NCBI GenBank assembly: GCA_905221605.1
Contig: CAJNDS010002701.1
Coordinates: 546,501-610,500, forward strand
Source: Symbiodinium natans
Lineage: Eukaryota; Sar; Dinophyceae; Suessiales; Symbiodiniaceae
Reading direction: 5' to 3'
Length of the DNA: 64,000 nt
The notes beneath the pieces are model-generated. The model saw only the letters and a list, made by a program, of their open reading frames with translations. It was not told where the DNA came from and made no database searches. Shown piece after piece: positions 7,643 to 16,630 of the stretch. How positions within the stretch are numbered: position 1 is the stretch's first letter; every line of letters starts with the position of its first letter. Position numbers and translations under genes: made by a program.

Positions 7643-8734
7643 TTAGCCCTCGTTGCTTCCTGTGCGCAGCGCTTCTAGCTGATCACGGAGGGTCTGCATC
7701 TGTGGAGACCGTCTTAGGCCTTCCCTGCGCATGGTGACCCCAACTAAGTTCCAGATAGAGTTGTTCGCTAGAAGTCGAAAGGCGTGCATTGCCTCATGGT
7801 CGTCTCCGATAGTCAGGGCCAATTCCAGGAGGAAGGCTATGACCGGCTTTTCTTCCGTCAGGTTGGTCCTCAGCGGTCTGGACGGCCTGAACTTGGTGAG
7901 CTGTTCCTGATCTAGCTTGAGCATCGCCGCCAGGTGGGTGGAGATAACCTTGGGAGAGAGAGGAGGGCGTTGGGCGTCGATGACTACCTTCCCTTTTTTG
8001 GAGTCCCATCTCATGTAGTTCCAGTAGAAGGCAGGGTTCTCGTCCGTGTGGTGCCGGCCTCGGGAGGCAAGTGCTCCTGGTAGAGAGATAAGTGCTGATT
8101 CCTTGTCCTGGTTCGTGCTGTCATAGGCGACGTGATCAAAGCCCTGGGCCCGAGTGTGCAGCTCGTGAATGAGACCAATGAACAGGGCGTGGCGAACAGG
8201 CGTGCCAGGGGAGTCCTGGGGCTTGTCCGATTTCCACTGTTGCTGGATCTGTGCCAAGGAGGGAACCACACTGTTCGCCTGGTGTACCGTGGCGTAGAAG
8301 ATCCATCCATGATGGTATCGCAAAGCTGTCAATTCATCCTCGTGATTCAGCAGGGCCAAGATTATGCTAGCCAAGAGGTCAGCGGTTGGTTTCACCTCCC
8401 GCTTTGATTGCTGCGAACCATTGCGCGAGGCCCTTGGTCTGGAGCCATTGCGGCGACCAGTCCTCTTTGGCCTCCTGGACGGTGAGGGCAATCGAGTCGG
8501 CGGCATTTCCTCGTCCTGCTCCAGCTCCTTCTGCTGACGGCGCTGTTTGGGAGGCCTGTCCCTGTCGTGAGCAGGAACCAGTTCTCGGGATGTTGAACGT
8601 TCGTCAGGGCCAAAAGCCCGGGCAGCCATGGATGAAGCAGCAAGGTGGGGGAGGTTCTTAAAGAGCACTTGGCATAGTGCAGGGTTGTTCAGCAGCTCCT
8701 GCTGGGCTTGCTCCATAGCGCTTTGGGAAAACAT
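7643..8734 (-). CDS. Protein of unknown function, 363 aa
   Basis: Start taken at the ATG at 8734 (MFSQSAMEQAQQELL); the frame is open four codons further without an ATG. Residues 1-45 look helical. Residues 45-110 are strongly basic (Arg/Lys/Gln runs). From about residue 120 a folded region begins with LNHEDELTALRYHHGW, followed by helices and a C-terminal Arg-rich segment. From memory only, similar 'HED-x-IS/TALR' proteins accompany retroelement reverse transcriptases in dinoflagellate genomes; I cannot verify this. It lies directly downstream of the LINE ORF2 (about 70 nt), separated by hairpin copy 13, so it could be an ORF of the same element. Function unknown. Confidence 0.6.
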   Translation of the reverse strand: MFSQSAMEQAQQELLNNPALCQVLFKNLPHLAASSMAARAFGPDERSTSRELVPAHDRDRPPKQRRQQKELEQDEEMPPTRLPSPSRRPKRTGRRNGSRPRASRNGSQQSKREVKPTADLLASIILALLNHEDELTALRYHHGWIFYATVHQANSVVPSLAQIQQQWKSDKPQDSPGTPVRHALFIGLIHELHTRAQGFDHVAYDSTNQDKESALISLPGALASRGRHHTDENPAFYWNYMRWDSKKGKVVIDAQRPPLSPKVISTHLAAMLKLDQEQLTKFRPSRPLRTNLTEEKPVIAFLLELALTIGDDHEAMHAFRLLANNSIWNLVGVTMRREGLRRSPQMQTLRDQLEALRTGSNEG

Positions 8735-8762
8735 GCATGGGAGCACAAGTTAACAATGCCCA

Positions 8763-8797
8763 CTCACCTTCAGGAGGGGACCTCACACGAAGGTGGG
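8763..8797 (+). repeat. Hairpin element copy 13 (between ORF2 and the next gene)
   Basis: Core AGGAGGGGACCTCACAC (8772-8788) between 9-nt arms CTCACCTTC and GAAGGTGGG (one G-T wobble). It begins about 8 nt after the LINE ORF2 stop on the minus strand and ends about 30 nt before the next ATG. It is the only feature in that spacer. Confidence 0.93.
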
Positions 8798-8804
8798 CGG
8801 GACT

Positions 8805-11800
8805 TCAGCTTAGGCGTTGGAGAAGCAGAAGGTAAGCTCCTGACCCCAGCTGTTCGCGTTCCTCGCTCGTAGGCGAGAAGCCTGGGCTGGAATCATCCCC
8901 TACCTGCAGAGAAGGAAGCAAGGTGAAGGATCTGTAGTGACCCGAGGTGGCTTCCTGCCCAATGTGAAAGAGTCCCGAGACGGATTTGTAGCGAACAAAG
9001 GATTGAGAGTCAGGCCCTGTCCAAGCGGGTAGCTGTATTTCGTCCTGCAAACCCGTGAGTCTCCAGTGTTGCTTCTCTCCGGCGTTCGTGAACCTTGGCA
9101 GAGACACAAAGATATATGGAGGTGTATACAGCAATGCTGCCTTTGAGTCATATGGAGAGTGCCACTCATGCGCAAAGAAGGACAGCGAATAGGCTGAGAT
9201 AGGCACTGCCTGGGAGTTAGGCTGGGACAGTCCGGTCGGGTCTGTGCCTTCCGGGAAGGTGAATAGAAGGGGGGAGAAGCCGGTTGAGTCGGGTATGTCA
9301 GCATCGTAGACTCTTTTCCAGGGGGTGCTTTGTAAGGAGCCATGGTGATTAGCCAACAAAAACGTCAGGTACTCGAGTGCATCGCTTTGCCTATTTGCAA
9401 GCCTCCAGTCAGGATGACAATGTGGGAGCGATTCTAGCGCAAGAATAGAGACTGGGCGCGAGGCCCTTGCTCGAAGTTCCCTCTGGAGAGGCTGAAGATT
9501 CGACCAGTCCACTGAGGGTTCTTCCCTCAGAGCGCTAATCATCTGCAAGACTGAAATGGCGTAGCACAAGTTATGAGGATTAATCAACTGTGGCATAGGC
9601 TGGGCTGCAGGAGGCGGTGGCGGAGGAGAGACATCCAGGTCTGTCGGTGGTGGCTGAGGAGGTCCTGCGCTCGGCTGTGCTGCCTGGGAGGCACTCCCTG
9701 GGCGAAACCATCTCTGAAGCTGGCTTTGCTTGGACCTGGGATTGGGAGCCTGCAGGGCCCGCTGTTGGGGCATCGTAGGTTGGGGGGAAGCCTGTGTGGA
9801 AGATCCGTGTTGGATTGATGTTGCCGTGTTCAGCCTGGGGGTAGGGACCGCAGAAAGAGACGCGCCAGCCCCCGAGGTGGAGGGTGAGAGCTGAGTGTGT
9901 TGGAGGGAGGAGTGCATTCTGGAAAGAGGAGCATCAGGGTGCAGAAAGAAGAAGAGTTGTAATTGCTGAATGACCGGGCACTGCTTCGTGTGTCGGGGAA
10001 CGCTCTCCACTTTCACGCCACAGGCAGGACAGGGGGACAGGCGGGTCAGCACATACATCTTAGAGGTGTTATTCCCCGCAGAGGCCTTATAAGAGTCCCA
10101 TTCTGCCCCGTGTTTTTTTGTGAGGTGGAAGGCTATTTTGGTCGTGGAGGCTATCCACGAGTCGCAGAGCAGGCAGGTCCTGGTAAGCTGCTGGCCAAGG
10201 TGGCCGGTGAGGAGCTCGAGGAAGGTCTGGCTTCCGGCCTGTTGCAGCAGTTCGGTGCGCATGCGCGAAATGAGCGGCACTGTGTCTATCTGCAGGGTAA
10301 GTTGGACCGAGGGTGCGGCAGTAGCACGGCGATCTGACAAGGGCACAGGCTCCTGGCTGGAGGAGACCTCACTCGCCTTGGGAGGAGCTTCGTCGGCCTG
10401 AGTGGCCGCCTCAGGTCTAGAAAGCTTGAAGCCAGCCTGTCTGCAAACTCTGCGCTCTACGTGTTGCTGTAGATTATGCCAGTTTTTAAATTTCGTCTGG
10501 CAGTTTGAGCATTGAGGCAGGCCTCCCACGGAGTGCTTTAGGCGTGAAAATTCAAGGGGTGGCAGAACGGGAGCGGGGTGCTTAACTGTCCGGTGCGTTC
10601 TCAAGCCCGCCGCAGTGCGAAATACTTTGCCACAACAGGTGTGCATGGGCACGTCCGGAGAGGGGTCATTGTCGACCTCCTTGAGCAGCTTGCTGTAAGA
10701 GGTTACAATCTCCTCCGCTGTTTGTAGGGTGGAGGGAATGGTTAGTATATCCTCACTTGGCCAGGCGCCAGACTGGGTGAGGGGCGAAGAACTCGTGTTG
10801 GCCGGCGTGGACGTTGAGCAGGAGGTGACCTCACTCGCTGGTGCTGCATTCCGGCGCTTGCGAAGGGAGTCTAGGCGCTGGGCTGAGCGATCATGAAGCT
10901 GCTGAATGGGAGAGACGAGTTTAAGACGTGCAAAGAGCGCTGCTGTAGTTTCACGAGTCTTGTGCACAGGGTTGTGTGTTACAGCTCGCACCTGTCTGGC
11001 ATGCCATGAGCGAAGTGCCCGTGCCCGCCTGCCTGAGAGACCAACGGATTCCAGTCCAAAAGTGGCCGTAGACCAGACGGTGGCTCTCCAGACAAGCAGC
11101 CTAGACGCGGTTTTAGTCCTGCGCTTATTGTGGATGAATTTGCGCACTGTCTGCTTTTTCTTCGCCGCTCTCTCTTGTCTTGAGGAATAAGTAAGATCTT
11201 CCGGGTTTGAGTAGCTGACCATAACCCCTAGATACTTGAAGGAGTCTACCAGCTCGAAGGAAGGAAGGGAAGGGAGAGGGGGAAGAACGGAGGAAATCGA
11301 AAGCAGAATTGGCCGTCTTGGTTGCTCTGGGGCGTCTATGTTCCAGACCGTAACCTTCCGACCTGAGCGGAGCTCCTGTGACTTGAAGAGCTTCTTGGCC
11401 TGCTGTGCGTGGCGACCTGCCAGTTTAACCATGATGTTGCACTTGGCGTAATTTACTTCTAGTCCAGCTTCTTGCAGGTAATGCAGTAGCAATCTGACCA
11501 TGTCATGAGCCGCGTAGAGATCGGACCAGTTGTGGATGTCTCGGTGAATGACGAGGTCATCCGCAAAGCCTGTGAGGAACTGCTGTATGGGAGGAAACCC
11601 TATGTGGGTGGCCATAAGCCGGAACGCCTCTGTGATGACCAGGGAGAAAAGAGAGGGGGCCAGTTTGCAGCCCTGCTTTATACCTCTGGTTGAGGTTACT
11701 GTGTCCTGGCTTCTTCCATAGCGCAAGTTATACTGTGCCTCCCTATGGAGGGATGCTACCAGCTCAACGTCTTCGGGTGAGGCCCCGTAAGTGATTAATG

Positions 11801-12308
11801 AGCGCAAGAGAGCTTCTCTGCTTGTTTTGTCAAAAGCTTGAGAGAGGTCTAGTGAGAAGGTAAAGCCCCCGATTAGATCAGGCTTGCCCTTCTTGCGCTT
11901 GGGAGCGCAGAACCTGTCTGGTGCTCGGGATCGAAGCATAGCTCGGACGCGCCTTGCGTGGCCAATTACCCGGAGTTGGGCGTCGGCGATACCGCGTCCT
12001 GGAATGTAGGCAAATTGAGGGGAGGCAAAGTGGGCCTTCTTAAAAAGGGGGTCGAGCCTTCTCCTAGCCTCAGAGGCTATGCCTTTGCCATCTGGCCTAA
12101 TGATGCCTAGCGGTCTTAAGTTCTCCGGCTTAGAGGCAGGTTTAGAGGGCTTGGGTATGAAGCTAAGGTCTGCCGATTTGGCCTTAGTAGGCAGCGAGGG
12201 TGGCTCGACTGGATGCAGTGGTGCTGTGTGATGCTGAGGCTCGCTCTTCCCTTGGCAGGAGGTGACCTCGCTCCCGGATGGGTAAGAGCGGGAGGGGAAG
12301 GCACCGCT
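8805..12308 (-). CDS. LINE ORF2, second part: reverse transcriptase, zinc fingers and USP-like protease
   Basis: The frame is open from 12308 to 8805. Reverse-transcriptase motifs appear in order: a finger segment ...LSFIPKPSKPASKPENLRPL, PQFAYIPGRG, motif A LDLSQAFD, motif B RGIKQGCKLAPSLFSL, motif C GFADDL and motif D GLEVNYAKC. Numbered from an internal Met at 11939, the catalytic Asp residues are about 31, 127 and 128. Then come Cys/His clusters (CCGKVF..H..H about 435-454; CSNC about 477; CLLCDSW about 589; CPAC about 637) and a Pro/Gln linker. Residues 786-1044 match a ubiquitin-specific protease: Cys box NPHNLCYAISVLQ (Cys792), His box GLFHIGQEATSGHY (His1001), a following Asp pair (1015/1016) and an end AYLLLLQR. 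Hairpin copies 14 and 15 are translated in frame. The endonuclease half is in another frame upstream. Confidence 0.9.
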   Translation of the reverse strand, partial: SGAFPSRSYPSGSEVTSCQGKSEPQHHTAPLHPVEPPSLPTKAKSADLSFIPKPSKPASKPENLRPLGIIRPDGKGIASEARRRLDPLFKKAHFASPQFAYIPGRGIADAQLRVIGHARRVRAMLRSRAPDRFCAPKRKKGKPDLIGGFTFSLDLSQAFDKTSREALLRSLITYGASPEDVELVASLHREAQYNLRYGRSQDTVTSTRGIKQGCKLAPSLFSLVITEAFRLMATHIGFPPIQQFLTGFADDLVIHRDIHNWSDLYAAHDMVRLLLHYLQEAGLEVNYAKCNIMVKLAGRHAQQAKKLFKSQELRSGRKVTVWNIDAPEQPRRPILLSISSVLPPLPSLPSFELVDSFKYLGVMVSYSNPEDLTYSSRQERAAKKKQTVRKFIHNKRRTKTASRLLVWRATVWSTATFGLESVGLSGRRARALRSWHARQVRAVTHNPVHKTRETTAALFARLKLVSPIQQLHDRSAQRLDSLRKRRNAAPASEVTSCSTSTPANTSSSPLTQSGAWPSEDILTIPSTLQTAEEIVTSYSKLLKEVDNDPSPDVPMHTCCGKVFRTAAGLRTHRTVKHPAPVLPPLEFSRLKHSVGGLPQCSNCQTKFKNWHNLQQHVERRVCRQAGFKLSRPEAATQADEAPPKASEVSSSQEPVPLSDRRATAAPSVQLTLQIDTVPLISRMRTELLQQAGSQTFLELLTGHLGQQLTRTCLLCDSWIASTTKIAFHLTKKHGAEWDSYKASAGNNTSKMYVLTRLSPCPACGVKVESVPRHTKQCPVIQQLQLFFFLHPDAPLSRMHSSLQHTQLSPSTSGAGASLSAVPTPRLNTATSIQHGSSTQASPQPTMPQQRALQAPNPRSKQSQLQRWFRPGSASQAAQPSAGPPQPPPTDLDVSPPPPPPAAQPMPQLINPHNLCYAISVLQMISALREEPSVDWSNLQPLQRELRARASRPVSILALESLPHCHPDWRLANRQSDALEYLTFLLANHHGSLQSTPWKRVYDADIPDSTGFSPLLFTFPEGTDPTGLSQPNSQAVPISAYSLSFFAHEWHSPYDSKAALLYTPPYIFVSLPRFTNAGEKQHWRLTGLQDEIQLPAWTGPDSQSFVRYKSVSGLFHIGQEATSGHYRSFTLLPSLQVGDDSSPGFSPTSEEREQLGSGAYLLLLQRLS
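10355..10377 (+). repeat. Hairpin element copy 14 (in frame inside LINE ORF2)
   Basis: Core TGGAGGAGACCTCACTC (10358-10374) with 3-bp arms GGC and GCC and further imperfect pairing outside. Read as SEVSSS on the minus strand, between the zinc-finger clusters. Confidence 0.75.
10817..10839 (+). repeat. Hairpin element copy 15 (in frame inside LINE ORF2)
   Basis: Core AGGAGGTGACCTCACTC (10820-10836) with short arms AGC and GCT. Read as SEVTSC on the minus strand, just after the reverse-transcriptase/thumb region. Confidence 0.75.
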
Positions 12309-14185
12309 TCAAGATAGTCGCAGTAATTATCGGCCACTGTTGAAGCACAAAGGCGGTACATGGATGCTGGGGCAGAGCCTTGCGGTACTGCCTTTTCCGG
12401 CTTTATAGAGGCTATGCTTTTTGCCAGACTGCTTTTGTCCAACTTGGGCAAGGCTTGGCCTACGCCACTGGCCAGGGGAGGATGAGAGGAGAAAATGGAA
12501 AGACTATGTTTCTTTAGCTCTGCTAGCCCCTCGGACTCAGTTAGGATACGGCCGCATGGCGATCTGAGGCAGACTCTAGGTGCAGGAGACCAAGGAGCTA
12601 CATGCTTTAGAGAGCGATATGCCGCATGTGGGTCTCGTTTGACCTTCTCAGAAATCTCTGTCAGAGTGCAGTGAGTCCTTTCTCGGGCCTGATTTTTTAT
12701 CTGGAGGGCATGTGCCTTGGCTGCCTCGTCTAGCGAGCGCTGCGCCTGTTTGAGGTGCTCGGTGCGAGCCATCTTATTTATGACATCATCCTCACGTCGT
12801 AGGTTCCGTAGTGCAGTCTGCCGATGGTTATGAAGCCGCCACAGAGGTTGTGCTGTCGGGACTGCATCTGTACGGCTTACTTCTGGATCCCTCGGCTGGA
12901 AGGTCTTGGCGTGTTCGAGAAGAAGCTCGTTGACCTCATCAGGGTGAAGAGGTGCTCCATTTTTCTGCGCTCGGAGTTTGTCGACTTCCTGCGCAACTTG
13001 GTCCCGCAGGGTTTGAGCCAGAGGAGTGTTTTTCCTAACATGTTGGGCCAGTAAAGACTTTTGTTTGGAAGGGACTGCTGGCTGAGTTGTGGTCGAGAAC
13101 GGGTGTCTCCAGACCTTCTTCAGAGGTATTGCCGTCCGAAGAGGCGTGTGTTTGCCTCCTTTACGCCATGCTCCCAGCTTGAAGTCCTTGAGGACACACA
13201 CTTTTCGGGCTAGCTGAGCAGCATAGAACTTGGTAGTTAAGATAAAATCAATCTGAGAGCTACCCTGTGGCGAGGTGAAGGTGTTTGCCTTGCGCCCCTG
13301 CCATGTGTTAAGCGCAACTAGTGAGTTGCGCTGGAGAAACTTCTGGAACTGCTTCTGAACTGGTTTCTGCTTAGAAGAACCTGCTGGCACCACTCCCCCT
13401 ACGAAGGGGGGATTTGGTTTTAGGGAAGAGTTGAAGTCCCCCGCCAGCACTGGAACTGTGCGCTGTGAAGAGTTTGAAAGGGACTTGCTTAGGGAGGAGA
13501 GAACCTTGCTCTGAGTGGCATAGTGGTCTTGATCCGTCATGCCTCGCTGCTTGGTATACTGATAGCAGTTTAGCAGGAGCACTGGCTGGCCTCGGACTTC
13601 GCAGTGAACTTCCTGAGCGCGGCCTGGGTGCAGATCCTGCCAGCGCAGTGTTGCAGAGTCTATGCTTGGCGATAGTAGAGTGAGAACACCTGCCGAGCGC
13701 CTGTGCTTTGGCTGTTCGGGCAGCTGGGATGTTTGAGCGGGAGGAGACCTCACGAGCTCTTCATCCGGCAGCCCGCCTGAAACGGCTGTCCAGCCATGCA
13801 CTTTAAATTGGGAGGAGGTGGTCCAGTGGGTTTCCTGGATAAAGATAATATCTAGGTCCTGCTGATGTTGTAGCCACTCTTTGAACTCTGCCCACAATTG
13901 TTGGCTTAGTCCACCCGCGTTCCACGAGAAAACTCGCAGTGGTTTGGCTTCACGACCTCCTCTAGGGTGTCGCCTTCGCAGCTGCCTGAGAGGGAGCTGC
14001 GGTGCAGATTGAGCTTGCATTTTTTCTTGTGTCTCATGGATGACACTGGTTGCAGCTATGCCTGTGCTTGCCTGTGCCTGGCTTAGAGGCAAATTGATCT
14101 CGCGATATGGTACTGCGCAACCGTCCCTTAAGGCTCGGTGACAGGCCCGACGATAGGAATGTTTACGAATTCTACCCTCTGCCAT
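12116..14185 (-). CDS. LINE ORF2, first part: apurinic-type endonuclease (frameshifted from RT part)
   Basis: First in-frame ATG at 14185; the frame is open somewhat further upstream. The exonuclease-endonuclease-phosphatase fold is clear: LRVFSWNAGGLS (metal/phosphate Asn), DIIFIQETHW (metal-binding Glu), LAGDFNSS (Asp/Asn), SQIDFILTT (Asp) and GGKHTPL (catalytic His; the usual preceding Asp of SDH is Lys here). This domain nicks target DNA for target-primed reverse transcription. The frame continues into the pre-RT region (KPEKAVPQGSAPASMYRLCA) and then loses register. The RT frame overlaps it from 12308, so a single shift must lie between about 12170 and 12308, where hairpin copy 16 sits. 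Hairpin copy 17 is translated in frame as VRSPP. No ORF1 is recognisable upstream, where a microsatellite begins. Confidence 0.88.
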   Translation of the reverse strand: MAEGRIRKHSYRRACHRALRDGCAVPYREINLPLSQAQASTGIAATSVIHETQEKMQAQSAPQLPLRQLRRRHPRGGREAKPLRVFSWNAGGLSQQLWAEFKEWLQHQQDLDIIFIQETHWTTSSQFKVHGWTAVSGGLPDEELVRSPPAQTSQLPEQPKHRRSAGVLTLLSPSIDSATLRWQDLHPGRAQEVHCEVRGQPVLLLNCYQYTKQRGMTDQDHYATQSKVLSSLSKSLSNSSQRTVPVLAGDFNSSLKPNPPFVGGVVPAGSSKQKPVQKQFQKFLQRNSLVALNTWQGRKANTFTSPQGSSQIDFILTTKFYAAQLARKVCVLKDFKLGAWRKGGKHTPLRTAIPLKKVWRHPFSTTTQPAVPSKQKSLLAQHVRKNTPLAQTLRDQVAQEVDKLRAQKNGAPLHPDEVNELLLEHAKTFQPRDPEVSRTDAVPTAQPLWRLHNHRQTALRNLRREDDVINKMARTEHLKQAQRSLDEAAKAHALQIKNQARERTHCTLTEISEKVKRDPHAAYRSLKHVAPWSPAPRVCLRSPCGRILTESEGLAELKKHSLSIFSSHPPLASGVGQALPKLDKSSLAKSIASIKPEKAVPQGSAPASMYRLCASTVADNYCDYLEAVPSPPALTHPGARSPPAKGRASLSITQHHCIQSSHPRCLLRPNRQTLASYPSPLNLPLSRRT
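12243..12289 (+). repeat. Hairpin element copy 16 (at the LINE frameshift)
   Basis: Core AGGAGGTGACCTCGCTC (12257-12273). The arms are long but interrupted: GCTCTT pairs with AAGAGC (12284-12289), then CCC with GGG, then TTGG with CCGG, with small bulges. It lies in the overlap of the endonuclease and RT frames. Confidence 0.8.
13735..13759 (+). repeat. Hairpin element copy 17 (in frame inside the endonuclease)
   Basis: Core GGGAGGAGACCTCACGA (13739-13755) between arms GAGC and GCTC. Read as ELVRSPP on the minus strand, in a loop between the Glu and GDFN motifs of the endonuclease. Confidence 0.85.
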
Positions 14186-14519
14186 CCGCTTGTTTTGCCT
14201 GAAGTGCCGAAGCACGATCAGACTCCCCTCGTCCTGCGGAAAGACGAGAACCCTCACACTTAGGAGCAAAAGATGCAGTCTAAGACGATCTAAGTTCTCC
14301 CCCCGGAATTGGGACCGGGCCAGCTCGTGGATATGCTGTCTGCGGCAGAATCTCAATTGCAAGAGGCTAAAGCCTCCAAGTGACCATCAGCTGGCAAGAG
14401 CTAGAAAGCCTTGAGATGTTAGGTGGGCCCCGAAAGCTGTTAAAGAGATGAAGTTCGGGGCCTTGGCCGGTTCGACAGCTACCATGCGCGGGCGGCTTGA
14501 GCTGGTAGTGCTTCAAGTA

Positions 14520-15212
<693 letters not shown>

Positions 15213-16470
15213 AGTCGCAGTAGTATAGCATAGTCATAGCCATAGTAGTAGTAACTATAGTAACACTACTTCGTGATTAGCAATTAGAAGTTCGTAACTC
15301 GTAATATAATTAGCAAATAGGAATTAACAATTCGTAATCAGTAATCAGTAATTAGTAGTATTATATTAATAGGGTTTTTACACGGTTAACCTGGCATGCG
15401 ATTTCAAGGGTGTGAACGGTTAGACAGGTGTGACAGGGAGATTCCGGAAGGTTAGACAAGAGGTTGGGGTCCCAGAGGGTGAGATGGGAACAAGATGAAG
15501 AGTTCAGTGAATGAGGAAAGGTGACAAGATGTGACAAGGAAAAAGAGACGGTCTTTGAGGCAGTAACAATCACATGATAAATTCTGGGGTTTTAGAGGAA
15601 GCGTCTGGTGAGCTGGGGAAATAGGTTCTCAAGGGCGGATTCATGGGCGAACCTGTCAATGATGGGCGGTTTCATAGAAAGGCTTATCGTTATCATTGGT
15701 GAGCCGGAGGAATAGGGTCTCAAGGTGTGATGGGTGAACAAGGCTGTGGAACAAGAGTGAGAGAGATGAATGGTACGTCCTAAAGGTGAATCATCATGCG
15801 TGACCTGTCAATTAGCGGTTAAAAATCGCTGGTTAAAAGAGGTTACAAGGAAGCGAAGCGAGACCATCGCCTTGATGATGAAGAGAAACCGAGGGTGAGA
15901 CAGGACTCATGGAAAAAACCCTGTAAATAGCTGGTCAAAAGAGGTTGAATTTTCCTATACACCTTCATGATCCAGTACATTAATACAGTTATTCAGGAAG
16001 CGTCTGGTGAGCCTGAAAAATAGGGTCTCAAGCTGTGATCAAGGATAGGGTCTTTATAAGGGCTAGAGAGGTGGGGACATGAGGATAAGGGTGAGAGAGG
16101 TGAACACGTCCCAAAGGTAAAGGAGAAGATGAGCCAGAGAGCGGTTAACCTTTACTTTTCCTGGTGTCGTTTCCCCTAATATCTTTAGTATGAAAACGGC
16201 GGTAAGGAATGCACGCGCCTTTTAATAATATTAAAGGGCCCCTTCATTCACTAAATTAATATTGTACGAACGAATGGCGCGGTCCTTTGCAATCGTGCGT
16301 TAATATTACTAGTGTACGAACGAAGTGAATAATAATATTGTGGCCCTTTTTCTTTCATTATTAAATTATGAGGGCCGCTATAAGACTATTAATATTTGTG
16401 CAAAAGGAGCACCATTATGAATCTATTGATTTATGGGTCGCTTTTCACTTCCATCGCGTGATAAATGACG
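15213..16470. other. Noncoding region with diverged short duplications
   Basis: No gene seen. A degenerate unit of the type GTGAG..AATAGG(G/T)TCTCAAG recurs near 15610, 15700 and 16008. Near 16220-16350 AT-rich segments share TTAATATT and GTACGAACGAA, partly in inverted order around GGGCC(C/A), which hints at an old small inverted-repeat element. Confidence 0.4.
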
Positions 16471-16483
16471 CCTTTCATTGTGA

Positions 16484-16630
16484 TATAGCAATAGCAATAG
16501 CAATAGCAAAAGCGAAAGCAAAAGCAAAAGCAAAAGCAATACTACTAGTAATAGTAATAGTACTAGTAATAGTAAGAGTAAGAGTAAGAGTAAGAGTAAT
16601 AAAATAATAATAGTAATAGTAATAGTAATA
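16484..16630. repeat. Compound hexanucleotide microsatellite
   Basis: Runs of ATAGCA, then AAAAGC, then AGTAAT/AGTAAG-type units. It borders the 112-bp satellite directly. Confidence 0.85.

Noticed and set aside
448-13759. AGGAGG in the hairpins as Shine-Dalgarno sites
   Set aside because: They are on the strand opposite to the genes, occur inside genes as well, and the window is eukaryotic.
448-13759. Hairpins as introner-type mini-introns (GTGAGG... ...CTCCTCCTGCAG on the minus strand)
   Set aside because: Donor- and acceptor-like motifs are present, but the spacing is only about 17-25 nt, too short to splice, and in-gene copies are in frame without removal.
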